Below are positions 1-10,179 of a stretch of DNA of 64,000 bases, piece by piece. The notes beneath the pieces are model-generated. The model was not told the DNA's origin. It did not search any database and saw nothing but the letters and a program-made list of their open reading frames with translations. A program made the position numbers and the translations under genes. Source of the DNA: Pseudomonadota bacterium (lineage in GTDB: Bacteria; Pseudomonadota; Gammaproteobacteria; Xanthomonadales; Xanthomonadaceae); contig JAKACT010000006.1 of assembly GCA_021821195.1 (NCBI GenBank), forward strand, positions 1 through 64,000, written 5' to 3'. The stretch's first letter is position 1. Each line of letters starts with the position of its first letter.

Positions 1-101
1 GCGCGCGCACGCTCTCTCGCTCGCCACACCACAAGCAACTTCGGGTAGGATCGGTACGTGCGCTCTCGCGCTCGGGCGTCAACGCTTCGTCAGGCTTGGC
101 G

Positions 102-127
102 CCCTAACAAATCGTTCAAGCCGACGC
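102..127 (+). repeat. attC half-site (integron recombination site), cut by the IS
   Basis: The sequence gccctaacaaatcgttcaag followed by ccgacgc matches the left half of a typical integron attC site (core ctaac, then ttcaagccgac). It closely resembles the left half of the better preserved site at 1544. The right half is absent because the insertion sequence starts at base 128. Identification rests on similarity to the well known aadA-type attC consensus, from memory. Confidence 0.55.
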
Positions 128-166
128 TGACCTGAGACGGATCGTGTAGCCAGTTGGCTGGTGAGT
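128..166 (+). repeat. IS left terminal inverted repeat
   Basis: TGACCTGAG...TGTAGCCA...GTGAGT. It aligns with the reverse complement of 1284-1323 with a one-base gap and mismatches in the two internal blocks. Confidence 0.8.
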
Positions 167-196
167 TCTCTACCCTTTACAGGCAAGGAGAGCTCC

Positions 197-460
197 ATGA
201 AGAAGCGATTCACCGACGAGCAGATCATCGGCATCCTGCGCGAGGCCGAGGTCGGCGCCATGTCGATCAAGGCCCTGTGCAAGAAGCACAACCTTACCGA
301 GCAGACCTTTTTCCGCTGGCGCAACAAGTTCGGCGGCCTGGACGTGCCCGATGCCCGTCGGCTCAAAGATCTCGAGTCCGAGAACGCTCGGCTCAAGCGG
401 CTGGTGGCCGAGCAGATGCTGGTCATCGACGGGATGAAGGAGATCGTCCGAAAAAAATGA
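197..460 (+). CDS. IS3-family transposase OrfA (helix-turn-helix)
   Basis: 87-residue OrfA of the IS. It has an N-terminal helix-turn-helix ([14 protein letters not shown] ... [18 protein letters not shown]) that binds the IS ends, then a leucine-zipper-like helix ([17 protein letters not shown]) for multimerisation. The ATG at 197 follows a good AAGGAG ribosome binding site at 185-190, so I prefer it to the track start at 161. The last codons run through seven adenines before TGA, where ribosomes are expected to slip by -1 to give the OrfAB transposase. OrfA alone usually acts as a regulator of transposition. Confidence 0.92.
   Translation: MKKRFTDEQIIGILREAEVGAMSIKALCKKHNLTEQTFFRWRNKFGGLDVPDARRLKDLESENARLKRLVAEQMLVIDGMKEIVRKK
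451..457 (+). other. A7 slippery site for programmed -1 frameshift
   Basis: An aaaaaaa run ends orfA (CGA AAA AAA TGA). A -1 slip moves the ribosome into the orfB frame, where codons continue AAA AAA ATG ATG. The orfA stop also overlaps the orfB ATG as ATGA, so reinitiation is an alternative route. Programmed slippage here is well known for IS3 elements; its use in this copy is inferred. Confidence 0.65.
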
Positions 461-1296
461 TGACCCCGTCGGAACAACGCGACACGGTCCAGATGCTGGT
501 CCGTCGGGGTCTCTCGCAGCGCAAGGCCCTTCGATACCTGGGCCTGAGCCGCCGCATCGCCAGCTACGCCCCGCGCCAGGCCGCCAAGGACCAGGCGGTG
601 GCCGAACGCCTGCTGGCCGCGTCGCCGAAGGTGCCGCGGTTCGGGTATCGCCGCATGGCGGCCTGGCTGGACCTGGGCGAGGCCCGGGTGCGGCGCCTGT
701 GGCGTCAGCTGGGTTTGAACATTCCCCGCCGCCGCCCGCGTCGCCGCCGTTCCGGCAACGACATCCGGTTGCCGGGCGCGGTTCGCCCGAACGCCGTCTG
801 GAGCTACGACTTCGTCCACGACCAGATGGTCGACGGGCGCGCCCTGAAGATGCTGTGCGTGATCGACGAGTACACCCGGGAATGCCTGGCCATCGAGGTC
901 GGGGCCAGCCTGCGGGCGCAGGACGTGATCCTGACCTTGTCGCGGTTGATGCGGATTTACGGCAAGCCGGCCTTTGTCCGCTCCGACAACGGTGCCGAGT
1001 TCACCGCGGCCAAGGTGATGCGCTGGCTGCGCGACGCGGCAATTGGTCCGGCCTTCATCGCGCCGGGCAGCCCCTGGCAGAACGGGTTCGTCGAAAGCTT
1101 CAACGGCAAGCTGCGGGACGAGCTGCTGAACCGGGAATGGTTCCGCAGCCGCGCCGAGGCGAAGGTGCTGATCGAGCGCTGGCGGCAGTTCTACAACGAG
1201 CAGCGGCCGCACAGCGCCCATGGCTACAAGCCCCCGGCGACCGTTCGCCGGAACTGGGCAGAGCCCGATATCATCCACCTCGGACTCACTGGCTAG
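457..1296 (+). CDS. IS3-family transposase OrfB (DDE integrase core)
   Basis: 279-residue catalytic subunit, also made as the C-terminal part of OrfAB. After an HTH_21-type region ([13 protein letters not shown]) comes an rve integrase core with catalytic D118 (WSYDFV), D177 (VRSDNGAEF) and E213 ([17 protein letters not shown]). The spacing of D177 and E213 leaves 35 residues between them, the DD(35)E signature. The C-terminal stretch [15 protein letters not shown] is the usual IS3 ending. All catalytic residues are present and there is no internal stop, so the enzyme is probably functional. The in-frame ATG at 457 overlaps the orfA stop. Confidence 0.93.
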   Translation: MMTPSEQRDTVQMLVRRGLSQRKALRYLGLSRRIASYAPRQAAKDQAVAERLLAASPKVPRFGYRRMAAWLDLGEARVRRLWRQLGLNIPRRRPRRRRSGNDIRLPGAVRPNAVWSYDFVHDQMVDGRALKMLCVIDEYTRECLAIEVGASLRAQDVILTLSRLMRIYGKPAFVRSDNGAEFTAAKVMRWLRDAAIGPAFIAPGSPWQNGFVESFNGKLRDELLNREWFRSRAEAKVLIERWRQFYNEQRPHSAHGYKPPATVRRNWAEPDIIHLGLTG

Positions 1297-1323
1297 TTGG
1301 CTACAAGTTCCATACTCAGGTCA
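1284..1323 (-). repeat. IS right terminal inverted repeat
   Basis: Its reverse complement reads TGACCTGAG...TTGTAGCCA...GTGAGT and matches the left end. It overlaps the last codons of orfB, as is common for IS3 elements. Confidence 0.8.
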
Positions 1324-1549
1324 CTCAATACCGTTCATTTTCGGCACGTATTCGGGCAGCTCACTCCTTGGTGGTGATAAGTGCAATGCAGTGCTTAACC
1401 AGATCTCTATCACTGCCTACACCAGCACTCATCGGTCAGAGCGCGCTATCGTTCCGGCGGGCAAGAGTTCTCAGATCCTTGCAGCCCCCATACAGATCGA
1501 CCGCGCCATTGAGCGAGAGCCTCTCTGGCCCGACGAGACTGGGGGCTAA
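1324..1549 (+). pseudogene. 5'-truncated integron cassette ORF
   Basis: The open frame right of the IS (track 1220-1549) reads about 75 residues (...FGTYSGSSLLGGDKCNAVL...WPDETGG) and stops at TAA inside the attC at 1544, exactly where cassette genes usually end. Its real start is missing: upstream codons come from the IS. I do not recognise the family. The most likely history is that IS insertion and a later deletion removed the 5' part together with the right half of the attC at 102-127. It could instead be non-coding cassette DNA. Confidence 0.45.
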
Positions 1550-1603
1550 CAATTCATTCAAGCCGAAGCCGCTTCGCGGCTCGGCTTAATTCAGGTGCTA
1601 GGC
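1544..1603 (+). repeat. attC recombination site of an integron cassette
   Basis: A 60-bp site, ggctaacaattcattcaagc...ggcttaattcaggtgctaggc. It has the central hairpin AAGCCGAAGCCGC-ttcg-CGGCTCGGCTT and the outer cores ctaac / gctaggc expected of attC. It strongly resembles aadA-type and Xanthomonas attC sequences. The right core is GCTAGGC rather than GTTRRRY, a one-base decay that may reduce activity. It separates the truncated cassette from the ACT-domain cassette, and its orientation puts the integrase gene to the left of the window. Confidence 0.75.
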
Positions 1604-1614
1604 AGCAGACCACA

Positions 1615-2010
1615 GTGACCCACGATCTCAGGAACCTGCTGGCCAACATGGCGCCAACGCTCAACCCGGGCACGTATGCCTTTGTCATCGCGCCTACTGA
1701 CGTTCAAATCCCGCAAGACGAGGTCATCGCTTCCGTCAGGGAGCCAGAGGGGCTCTCGCTGGTGATAGCGGAATCCCTCGCCCGGAACCTCAACCTACCT
1801 GTTGCCTACTCCGCGGCGTGGATCACGCTGGCCGTTCATTCCGACTTGGCCGCAGTCGGCCTGACAGCCGCATTCTCCAGTGCGTTAGGCCAGGCAGGCA
1901 TCAGTTGCAATGTCGTCGCCGGCACGCACCACGACCATCTCTTCGTACCTGTCGAACATGCACGGCACGCCATGGAAATCCTGACCGAGCTGCAAGCGTC
2001 CGCTGCCTAA
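1615..2010 (+). CDS. ACT-domain protein, integron cassette gene
   Basis: 131-residue soluble protein starting at GTG 1615, only 11 bp after the attC, a typical cassette arrangement. Its stop TAA lies in the next attC-like core (gcctaac). The sequence has two ACT-like halves: residues 1-65 (LNPGTYAFV...SLVIAES) and 66-131 (WITLAVHSDLAAVGLTAAFSSALGQAGISCNVVAGTHHDHLFVP). The second half matches the COG3602-type small ACT proteins, which are thought to bind amino acids. The C-terminal EILTELQ closes the domain. No ribosome binding site is obvious, so expression may depend on upstream integron promoters. Role in the cell unknown. Confidence 0.8.
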   Translation: MTHDLRNLLANMAPTLNPGTYAFVIAPTDVQIPQDEVIASVREPEGLSLVIAESLARNLNLPVAYSAAWITLAVHSDLAAVGLTAAFSSALGQAGISCNVVAGTHHDHLFVPVEHARHAMEILTELQASAA

Positions 2011-2110
2011 CAAATCGGCCATGCCGACACCATTCCGCTGCGTCGGCAGAGCCTCTATGATCGTGGCCCTGCCGACGCCGCGAAGCGGCGCGGCCTGACT
2101 CCTGCACCAG
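2004..2110 (+). repeat. Degenerate attC-like region
   Basis: It begins tgcctaacaaatcggc, a good left attC core overlapping the stop codon of the ACT-domain gene. It then contains an 8-bp inverted repeat GTCGGCAG...CTGCCGAC and a small hairpin GCCGCgaaGCGGC. I cannot find a clean GTTRRRY right core, so this may be a long or decayed attC. The boundaries are approximate. Confidence 0.35.
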
Positions 2111-2127
2111 CCCTTGCGGACTTCGAC

Positions 2128-2433
2128 ATGGCCTTTGATCCCATTCCTACCGCAGCGCTCGGTCTCCTCGGCATCATCTTGGTGGTGGTGGCGCGCGCGG
2201 ATCGACGGGCAGAGAAAAACGAACGCCGCTTGCTTGAATTGCTCCGGCACTTCGGCATGGAGGACGTCAGGCACCCGGCACCGTCGGACGAGGTACTGGC
2301 GTTTCTCGCCAAGGGGCAAAAGACCGCTGCCGTCCGCCAATATCGGCAAGACACGCGCCTGGGGCTGAAGGCGGCGCTGGAAGCAATCGAATCCTTTCCA
2401 ACCCCAGCTTCGGCCGGTGCGCGGGAAGGATGA
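2128..2433 (+). CDS. Small membrane protein with ribosomal L7/L12 C-terminal-like domain
   Basis: 101 residues. One membrane helix near the N-terminus (about residues 9-23, LGLLGIILVVVARADRR) is followed by a charged linker and a C-terminal stretch LAKGQKTAAVRQYRQDTRLGLKAA. That stretch resembles the helix-turn-helix part of the L7/L12 C-terminal domain (KIAAIKxxREATGLGLKEA). Small bacterial proteins that combine a membrane anchor with such a domain are known but functionally uncharacterised. It lies in the cassette-like region, downstream of an attC-like sequence. Start is ATG 2128. Confidence 0.72.
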   Translation: MAFDPIPTAALGLLGIILVVVARADRRAEKNERRLLELLRHFGMEDVRHPAPSDEVLAFLAKGQKTAAVRQYRQDTRLGLKAALEAIESFPTPASAGAREG

Positions 2434-2509
2434 TCCCACCAAGCCTGCGCTGCGCCGCGTTGCGGCGTGGCTGGACTCGGGTGCTTTGCCATGCAAGCAA
2501 TGGAGCTAA

Positions 2510-2731
2510 ATGATGGGTACAGCGTTCTGGCTGAAGCGATTCCTGCTGGCAACGACGGTGGCCTTCTTCGTCCTTTTCGGCACAAGGCTCGCCAAAGGGC
2601 ACCCGCAAATGGCGGCACTTCAATTCGCCGGGGGGTGGGCCCTTGCCACCGGCGTGGCCTTTACCCTCGCTGGCTATGCCCGCTACAGGCGCAATCCCAG
2701 CTGCTGGCTCCCTAAAGATCGCAGGGCGTAG
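2510..2731 (+). CDS. Small two-helix membrane protein, unknown function
   Basis: 73 residues with two predicted membrane segments (about residues 9-24, FLLATTVAFFVLFGT, and 39-56, FAGGWALATGVAFTLAGYA) and a basic C-terminus (YRRNPSC). Start may be ATG 2510 or ATG 2513. I do not recognise the family. It follows the L7/L12-like gene after a 76-bp gap holding a short hairpin, gccgcgttgcggc. That hairpin recurs about 310 bp further on, before the next gene. Confidence 0.6.
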   Translation: MMGTAFWLKRFLLATTVAFFVLFGTRLAKGHPQMAALQFAGGWALATGVAFTLAGYARYRRNPSCWLPKDRRA

Positions 2732-2802
2732 GTCCAATGTGGCCCTCGATCCGCCTTGCCCACCGCCGCGTTGCGGTGCGTCCTGCCCCAGGCGCCGGGC
2801 CC

Positions 2803-3168
2803 ATGTGCCGGCTTGTCGCCTCCACCCTCTTGGCGCTGCCCTTGGGCTGCGCCACTAGCCAGTCGGCGCCATCGAGCGTCCTTGCGACCAAGTCGTACTT
2901 CCTTGTCCTCTGGTCCCACTGTGCCGAGGGAGAGGTGGATTGCCGCCAACTCACCGGGGATCTTGTACCCGCGGACACGAACAAGGCCGTCCACCTAACC
3001 GGCAGCACCCGGATGGTCGCGTGCGCAGGCGGGGCCACGCCCTGCCATGTTGGCTACTACGCCTTCACTGGCGCGGGGTTTTCGATCCTTGCATATCCCG
3101 ACGGCACGCTTGAGGTCACGCCGCCCTCTGGATTGCGCACCACTGAAAAAGGCACGTGGCGATACTGA
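2803..3168 (+). CDS. Putative lipoprotein, unknown function
   Basis: 121 residues from ATG 2803; the track start at 2737 is less likely because it would put a signal peptide inside the protein. The N-terminus MCRLVASTLLALPLGCATS looks like a lipoprotein signal with the +1 cysteine after LG, although proline at -3 is unusual. The mature part has four more cysteines (SHCAEGEVDC, ACAGGATPC), which could form disulphides in the periplasm. No family recognised. It is the last gene of the accessory segment before the core gene murA. Confidence 0.65.
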   Translation: MCRLVASTLLALPLGCATSQSAPSSVLATKSYFLVLWSHCAEGEVDCRQLTGDLVPADTNKAVHLTGSTRMVACAGGATPCHVGYYAFTGAGFSILAYPDGTLEVTPPSGLRTTEKGTWRY

Positions 3169-3364
3169 AACCAGGCCGAGCCGCCCAAGCAAACTTGCGT
3201 GCGCCTAGGCCCTGCGCGATGCCGCGAATCCCCGCGGATTGCACTGGTTTCCATTGACCTGCCGGACTTGCGCAGGCTGGCGGCAGCCGAACCCTTGGAC
3301 ATGCCGGCCACGCAGGAGCGCCGCCCCCGCCACATGCCGTCGTCCGGCTGGCGACGGGCGCGGC

Positions 3365-5921
<2,557 letters not shown>

Positions 5922-5922
<1 letters not shown>

Positions 5923-6467
5923 TGACGCTGCCCGCCTATCCCGCCGACGTCCTCGAACGCGCCGCGCGCATCCGCCTGGTCGGCTTCGACGTCGACGGCA
6001 CCCTCACCGACGGCGGCCTGCAGTTCGACAGCGACGGCCGCGAGCACAAGCGCTTCCACGTGCAGGACGGGCTGGGCCTGGTGCTGCTGCGCCACGCCGG
6101 CATCGAGGTGGCGCTGGTCAGCGCGCGACGCAGCGAAGTCACCCTTGCGCGCGGCCGCGAGCTGAAGGTGGCGCGCCTGCACATCGGCGAGCGCGGCAAG
6201 CTGGACTGCATGCGCGGCATCGCCGCGGACATGGGCATCGGCATGGACCAGGCCGCCTTCATGGGCGACGACCTGCCCGATCTGGCGACGATGCGCGCGG
6301 TCGGCCTTGCCATTGCGCCCGCCAACGCGCATCCGTGGGTGCTGCCGGCCACGCATTGGGTCACCCCGCAACGCGGCGGCGACGGTGCGGCGCGCGACGC
6401 CTGCGACCTGCTGCTGCACGCGCAGGGCAAGGTCGAGGCGCTGCTCGAACACGGCGAGCACCCGTGA
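5922..6467 (+). CDS. kdsC: 3-deoxy-D-manno-octulosonate 8-phosphate phosphatase KdsC
   Basis: 181 residues. A HAD-superfamily phosphatase without cap (C0 type) that removes phosphate from Kdo-8-P. Motif I is VGFDVDGTLTDGG with both nucleophile and acid aspartates, motif II is LVSARRS, and motif IV is FMGDDLPDLATM. It overlaps kdsD by one base and lptC by four (GTGA). This is the standard gene order next to lptCAB in proteobacteria. Confidence 0.96.
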
Positions 6468-7018
6468 ACTGGCGCCTGCCCCTGACCCTGGCACTGCTGC
6501 TGAGCGCGATCGCCACCGGCTGGTCGGTGTGGCGGATGTCGCACCCGGCCGACGACGGCGTGCTGCGCACCCGCCCGGACTACGTGTTGCGCGACTACGA
6601 GATCACCGCGCTGGACAAGCAGGGCAAGGAATCGTTCACCCTGCGCGGCCCGGTGCTGCAGCGCGATCCGGCCGACCGCACCATGACCCTGGCCACCCCC
6701 CGGTTCCTGGTGCCGGACCGGCTGGGCCGCTACTGGAACGTGGTGGCGCAGCAGGGCTTCGTGCCCGCCGACGGCGGCCAGCTGGAACTGCGCGGGCAGG
6801 TGCGCGCGGACAGCCCGGCCGACGCGCCGCCGCCCACCCGCATCGAAACCGACTGGCTGGCGCTGGACCTGCAGCGCAACCGCGCCCGTTCCACCGCCGC
6901 CGTCACCGTGACCCGGCCCGGACTTACAATGCGCGGCACCGGTCTGGAGGCGGACTTCGACCGCCAGCAGGTCTCGCTTCTCTCGCAGGTACGCACCCAC
7001 TATGTCCCGCACGACTGA
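6464..7018 (+). CDS. lptC: LPS export system protein LptC
   Basis: 184 residues from GTG 6464, which overlaps the kdsC stop; the longer track ORF from 6335 runs inside kdsC and is not real. LptC is an inner-membrane bitopic protein that passes LPS from LptB2FG to LptA. Residues 5-23 (LPLTLALLLSAIATGWSVW) form the anchor. The rest is a periplasmic beta-jellyroll with the usual DYVLRDYEITALDKQGK start. It overlaps lptA by 17 bases. Confidence 0.93.
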   Translation: MNWRLPLTLALLLSAIATGWSVWRMSHPADDGVLRTRPDYVLRDYEITALDKQGKESFTLRGPVLQRDPADRTMTLATPRFLVPDRLGRYWNVVAQQGFVPADGGQLELRGQVRADSPADAPPPTRIETDWLALDLQRNRARSTAAVTVTRPGLTMRGTGLEADFDRQQVSLLSQVRTHYVPHD

Positions 7019-7532
7019 ATTCGCCGCCACCGTCCTGGCGCTGGCCCTGCTGGCCGCCGGCACCGCCGTCGCGCGCACCTCCGACCGCAACCAGCCGATG
7101 GACATCGAAGCCGCGCGCAGCGACTGCGGCCTGGGCGAGAACGCCACCTGCACCTTCAGCGGGCAGGCCACCATCACCCAGGGCAGCCTGCGCATCGCCG
7201 CCGAGAAGGCGGTGGTCACGCAGGTGGCAGGCAAGCCCAGCCGCGCGCAGTTCAGCGGTGGCGTGCAGCTGCAGCAAGACATGGACGACGGCGACCATAT
7301 CGATGCGCGCTCGAACAGCGTCGATTACGACATGCGCAACGAGGTGATCGTGTTCACCGGCAACGTCAGCATCGCCCAGCGGCGCGGCAGCTTGAGCGGC
7401 GAGCGGGTGGTCTACAACCTCAAGACCGGCCAGCTGGAAAGCGGCGGCGGCACCGGTGGCGGCCGGGTCAAGATGCGGATCTTGCCGAAGCAGGCGCAGC
7501 CGGCGCAGGACAGCGGCAAGGGCACGCCCTGA
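7002..7532 (+). CDS. lptA: Periplasmic LPS transport protein LptA
   Basis: 176 residues. A signal peptide (residues 1-24, ending AGTAVA-RTS) precedes an OstA/LptA beta-jellyroll that forms the LPS bridge across the periplasm. Recognisable stretches are [25 protein letters not shown] and [14 protein letters not shown]. The C-terminus is glycine and proline rich. It overlaps lptC by 17 bases and lptB by one, so expression is tightly coupled. Confidence 0.94.
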   Translation: MSRTTEFAATVLALALLAAGTAVARTSDRNQPMDIEAARSDCGLGENATCTFSGQATITQGSLRIAAEKAVVTQVAGKPSRAQFSGGVQLQQDMDDGDHIDARSNSVDYDMRNEVIVFTGNVSIAQRRGSLSGERVVYNLKTGQLESGGGTGGGRVKMRILPKQAQPAQDSGKGTP

Positions 7533-8251
7533 TGCTGTCGGCGGAAGGGCTGCGCAAGCGCTACCGTTCGCGCGAGGTGGTTCGCGATTTCGGGCTGACG
7601 CTGGCGCCGGGCGAAGTGGTGGGCCTGCTTGGCCCCAATGGCGCCGGCAAGACTACCTGCTTCTACATGATCGTGGGGCTGGTGCCCGCCGACGCCGGCC
7701 GCATCGTGCTGGACGGCAAGGACATCACCGACCAGCCGATGTACGCGCGTGCCAAGCTGGGGCTGGGCTACCTGCCGCAGGAGCCATCGGTGTTCCGCAA
7801 GCTCAGCGTGGCCGACAACATCCGGCTGGTGCTGGAACTGCGCCCGGACCTCGACGAGGACGGCCGCGAAGACGAATTGAACGCGCTGCTGGACGAACTG
7901 CAGATCGGCCACGTCACCGAACAGCTCGGCGCCAGCCTGTCAGGCGGCGAGCGGCGACGGGTGGAGATCGCCCGCGCCCTGGCCGGCAAGCCGCGCATGA
8001 TCCTGCTGGACGAGCCCTTCGCCGGCGTCGATCCGATCTCGGTGAACGAGATCCAGCGCATCGTCCGCCACCTCAAGCAGCGCGGCATCGGCGTGCTGAT
8101 CACCGACCACAACGTGCGCGAGACGCTGGGCATCTGCGACCGTGCCTACATCCTGGCCGACGGCGCCGTGCTGGCGCAGGGCGCGCCGGCCGACCTGCTG
8201 GAGAACCCGGACGTGCGCCGGGTCTACCTAGGCGACAGCTTCCGCCTGTAA
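7532..8251 (+). CDS. lptB: LPS export ABC transporter ATP-binding protein LptB
   Basis: 239 residues, the normal size for LptB. The cytoplasmic ATPase drives LPS extraction by LptFG. Walker A is GPNGAGKTT (about residues 34-42), the Q-loop is [14 protein letters not shown], the ABC signature is [15 protein letters not shown] and Walker B is [13 protein letters not shown], with the switch histidine in LITDHNVRE. The ATG overlaps the lptA stop by one base. lptF and lptG are not in this window, as is usual. Confidence 0.97.
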   Translation: MLSAEGLRKRYRSREVVRDFGLTLAPGEVVGLLGPNGAGKTTCFYMIVGLVPADAGRIVLDGKDITDQPMYARAKLGLGYLPQEPSVFRKLSVADNIRLVLELRPDLDEDGREDELNALLDELQIGHVTEQLGASLSGGERRRVEIARALAGKPRMILLDEPFAGVDPISVNEIQRIVRHLKQRGIGVLITDHNVRETLGICDRAYILADGAVLAQGAPADLLENPDVRRVYLGDSFRL

Positions 8252-8325
8252 CGCGCCGCGACGGCGGGGCACCGCCCATCGCCAGCCACGGTTTTTTAGC
8301 GCCGCCGGGGATATGCTGGGGGCGG

Positions 8326-9753
8326 ATGAAGCAGCGCCTGTCCCCCGCGACGCAGCAACACCTGGTCCTGACCCCGCAGCTTCGTCAGGCGATCCGCCTG
8401 TTGCAGCTTTCCGCCGCGGAGCTGGAGGCCGAAGTAGCCGAAGCCGTGGCCAGCAACCCGCTGCTGGACTGGCAGGACAACGGGGGGCCGGTCGACTCGT
8501 CGGCCGATCCCGCGGCGGGATCCGCATCGCCCGAACCTGGCGCCTCCGGCGATATCGAACCCGCGCCGGATGACCGCTGGGAGCCGGACGCCGATCAATG
8601 GCAGGCCCCCGGCGGCGCGCCTGCGGGACGCGATGACGGCAGCGAGCTCGAACAGCCCGATACCGAGGAGTCCCTGCAGGACCACCTGCTGTGGCAGCTG
8701 CACCTGGGCCACTTCAGCCCGCGCGACACCCGCATCGGCATCGCCCTGGTCGACGCCATCGACGACGACGGCTACCTGCGCGAAGACCTGTCCACGCTGG
8801 CGGCCAGCCTGCGCCCGGATCTCGACACCTGCGCCGAAGAGGTGCTGCCGGTGCTGCGCCGCATCCAGCAGTTCGACCCGGTCGGGGTAGGCGCGCGCGA
8901 CCTGGGCGAATGCCTGCGCCTGCAGCTGCAAGCGCTGCCGGCGGACACGCCAGCGCGCGCGCTGGCGCTTGCCATCGCGGCCGGCCCGCTGCAGCAGCTG
9001 CCGAAGCTCGGCATCGACGGCATCCGCGCCCTGCTCGGCTGCCCCCCGGCCGCGGCGGAAACCGCGGTGCAGCTGCTGCGCACGCTGGATCCGCGCCCCG
9101 GCGCCCAGCACGGCGCCCTGCCCGCCGGCAGCTACATTCGCCCCGACTGCGTGGCATGGCGCCAGCGGGGCTTGTGGCAGGTGGCGCTGGCGGCCGGCGC
9201 GCTGCCACGGGTGGCGATCCAGCGCGACTACCAGCAGATGATCCGGCACGCCAACGCCGGCGATGCCGACTACCTGCGCGGCCACCTGCAGGAAGCGCGC
9301 TGGCTGCTGAAGGGGCTGGAAGCGCGCGCCGACACCCTGCTGCGGGTGGTGCGCTGGCTGGTGCGCGGACAGGCCGCGTTCCTGGAATTCTGCCCGCAGG
9401 CGCTACGCCCGCTGACCCTACGCAGCGTCGCCGCGGAACTGGGCCTGCACGAGTCCACCGTATCGCGCGCGATCGCCCGCAAATACGTGCGCACGCCGCG
9501 CGGCACGCTGGCGCTGCGCGACTTCTTCGCCTCCGGCATCGGCACCGACGATGGCGGCAGCGCGTCCAGCACCGCGATCCAGGACCGCATCCGCCAACTG
9601 GTGGCCGGCGAAAACCCGCGCAAGCCCTTGTCGGATGCACGGCTTGCCGATACGTTGAAGGCGGAAGGCGTGCCGGTGGCGAGGCGGACGGTGGCGAAGT
9701 ACCGCGAAGCCCTGCAGATCCCGGCGTCGCACGAGCGTATGCGCATCGGCTGA
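8326..9753 (+). CDS. rpoN: RNA polymerase sigma-54 factor RpoN
   Basis: 475 residues from ATG 8326; the 765-residue track ORF runs backwards into lptB and is not real. Region I (LSPATQQHLVLTPQLRQAIRLLQ) is the glutamine- and leucine-rich activator-response region. An acidic region II follows, and the C-terminus has the helix-turn-helix LGLHESTVSRAIARKYV and the RpoN box VARRTVAKYREAL, which reads the -24 element. TATGCT ends 8 nt before the start codon. hpf follows after 60 bp, the classic rpoN neighbourhood. Confidence 0.97.
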   Translation: MKQRLSPATQQHLVLTPQLRQAIRLLQLSAAELEAEVAEAVASNPLLDWQDNGGPVDSSADPAAGSASPEPGASGDIEPAPDDRWEPDADQWQAPGGAPAGRDDGSELEQPDTEESLQDHLLWQLHLGHFSPRDTRIGIALVDAIDDDGYLREDLSTLAASLRPDLDTCAEEVLPVLRRIQQFDPVGVGARDLGECLRLQLQALPADTPARALALAIAAGPLQQLPKLGIDGIRALLGCPPAAAETAVQLLRTLDPRPGAQHGALPAGSYIRPDCVAWRQRGLWQVALAAGALPRVAIQRDYQQMIRHANAGDADYLRGHLQEARWLLKGLEARADTLLRVVRWLVRGQAAFLEFCPQALRPLTLRSVAAELGLHESTVSRAIARKYVRTPRGTLALRDFFASGIGTDDGGSASSTAIQDRIRQLVAGENPRKPLSDARLADTLKAEGVPVARRTVAKYREALQIPASHERMRIG

Positions 9754-9813
9754 GCCGCTGCGCCATCCCGGCCACGGGCACCCTGCCCGCGGCCACAGCA
9801 GAAGGAGGTCAAG

Positions 9814-10140
9814 ATGCAGATCGAAACCTACGGCCAGCAGATGGACGTCACGCCCGCCCTGCGCAGCTACGTGGAGACCCGCTTCGAGCGGCTCGGCCGG
9901 CATTTCGAGGGCGACTGCGAGATCCGCGTCCAACTCGGGCTGGAAAAGCCTGACCACAAGGCCGAGGCCAACGTCACCGTTGCCGGCCGCAAGCTGCACG
10001 CCGATGCCGTGGGCCAGGACATGTACGCGGCGATCGACCTGCTGGTGGACAAGCTGGACCGGCAATTGATCAAGCACAAGGAAAAGCAGGTCGAGCAGCG
10101 CCGCAGCGAAGGGCTGGCCCGGATGAGCGCGGAAGACTGA
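9814..10140 (+). CDS. hpf: Ribosome hibernation promoting factor HPF (short form)
   Basis: 108 residues, the short HPF/YfiA family, which binds the 30S decoding region in stationary phase. The beta-alpha-beta fold is visible (MQIETYGQQMDVTPALRSYVETRFERL ... then KPDHKAEANVTVAG and DMYAAIDLLVDKLDRQLIKHKEK). The start has one of the best ribosome binding sites in the window, AGAAGGAGGTCAAG before ATG. In many proteobacteria ptsN follows directly, but here the next gene is hprK, 39 bp downstream. Confidence 0.95.
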   Translation: MQIETYGQQMDVTPALRSYVETRFERLGRHFEGDCEIRVQLGLEKPDHKAEANVTVAGRKLHADAVGQDMYAAIDLLVDKLDRQLIKHKEKQVEQRRSEGLARMSAED

Positions 10141-10179
10141 GCCGGCGCCGATGACTGTCCTCCCTTCGCCCCACGCCGC

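Larger units (their letters stand above)
128..1323 (+). mobile_element. IS3-family insertion sequence (IS407-like group)
   Basis: A 1196-bp element bounded by imperfect inverted repeats of about 40 bp. Both ends begin TGACCTGAG and share TGTAGCCA and GTGAGT blocks when the right end is reverse-complemented. It carries orfA and orfB in the IS3-typical -1 phase, with a coiled-coil helix-turn-helix OrfA and a DD(35)E OrfB. The OrfA wording ([14 protein letters not shown]) is typical of the IS407 subgroup. The 3-4 bases outside the ends (acgc on the left, ctca on the right) do not match, so no target duplication is visible. The element looks intact and possibly mobile. Confidence 0.92.

Noticed and set aside
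124-1327. Target-site duplication of the IS
   Set aside because: Bases directly outside the inverted repeats (acgc and ctca) do not match in any 3-5 bp comparison.
10141-10179. A hidden ptsN gene between hpf and hprK
   Set aside because: Only 39 bp are available and no ORF overlapping hpf or hprK resembles EIIA-Ntr.
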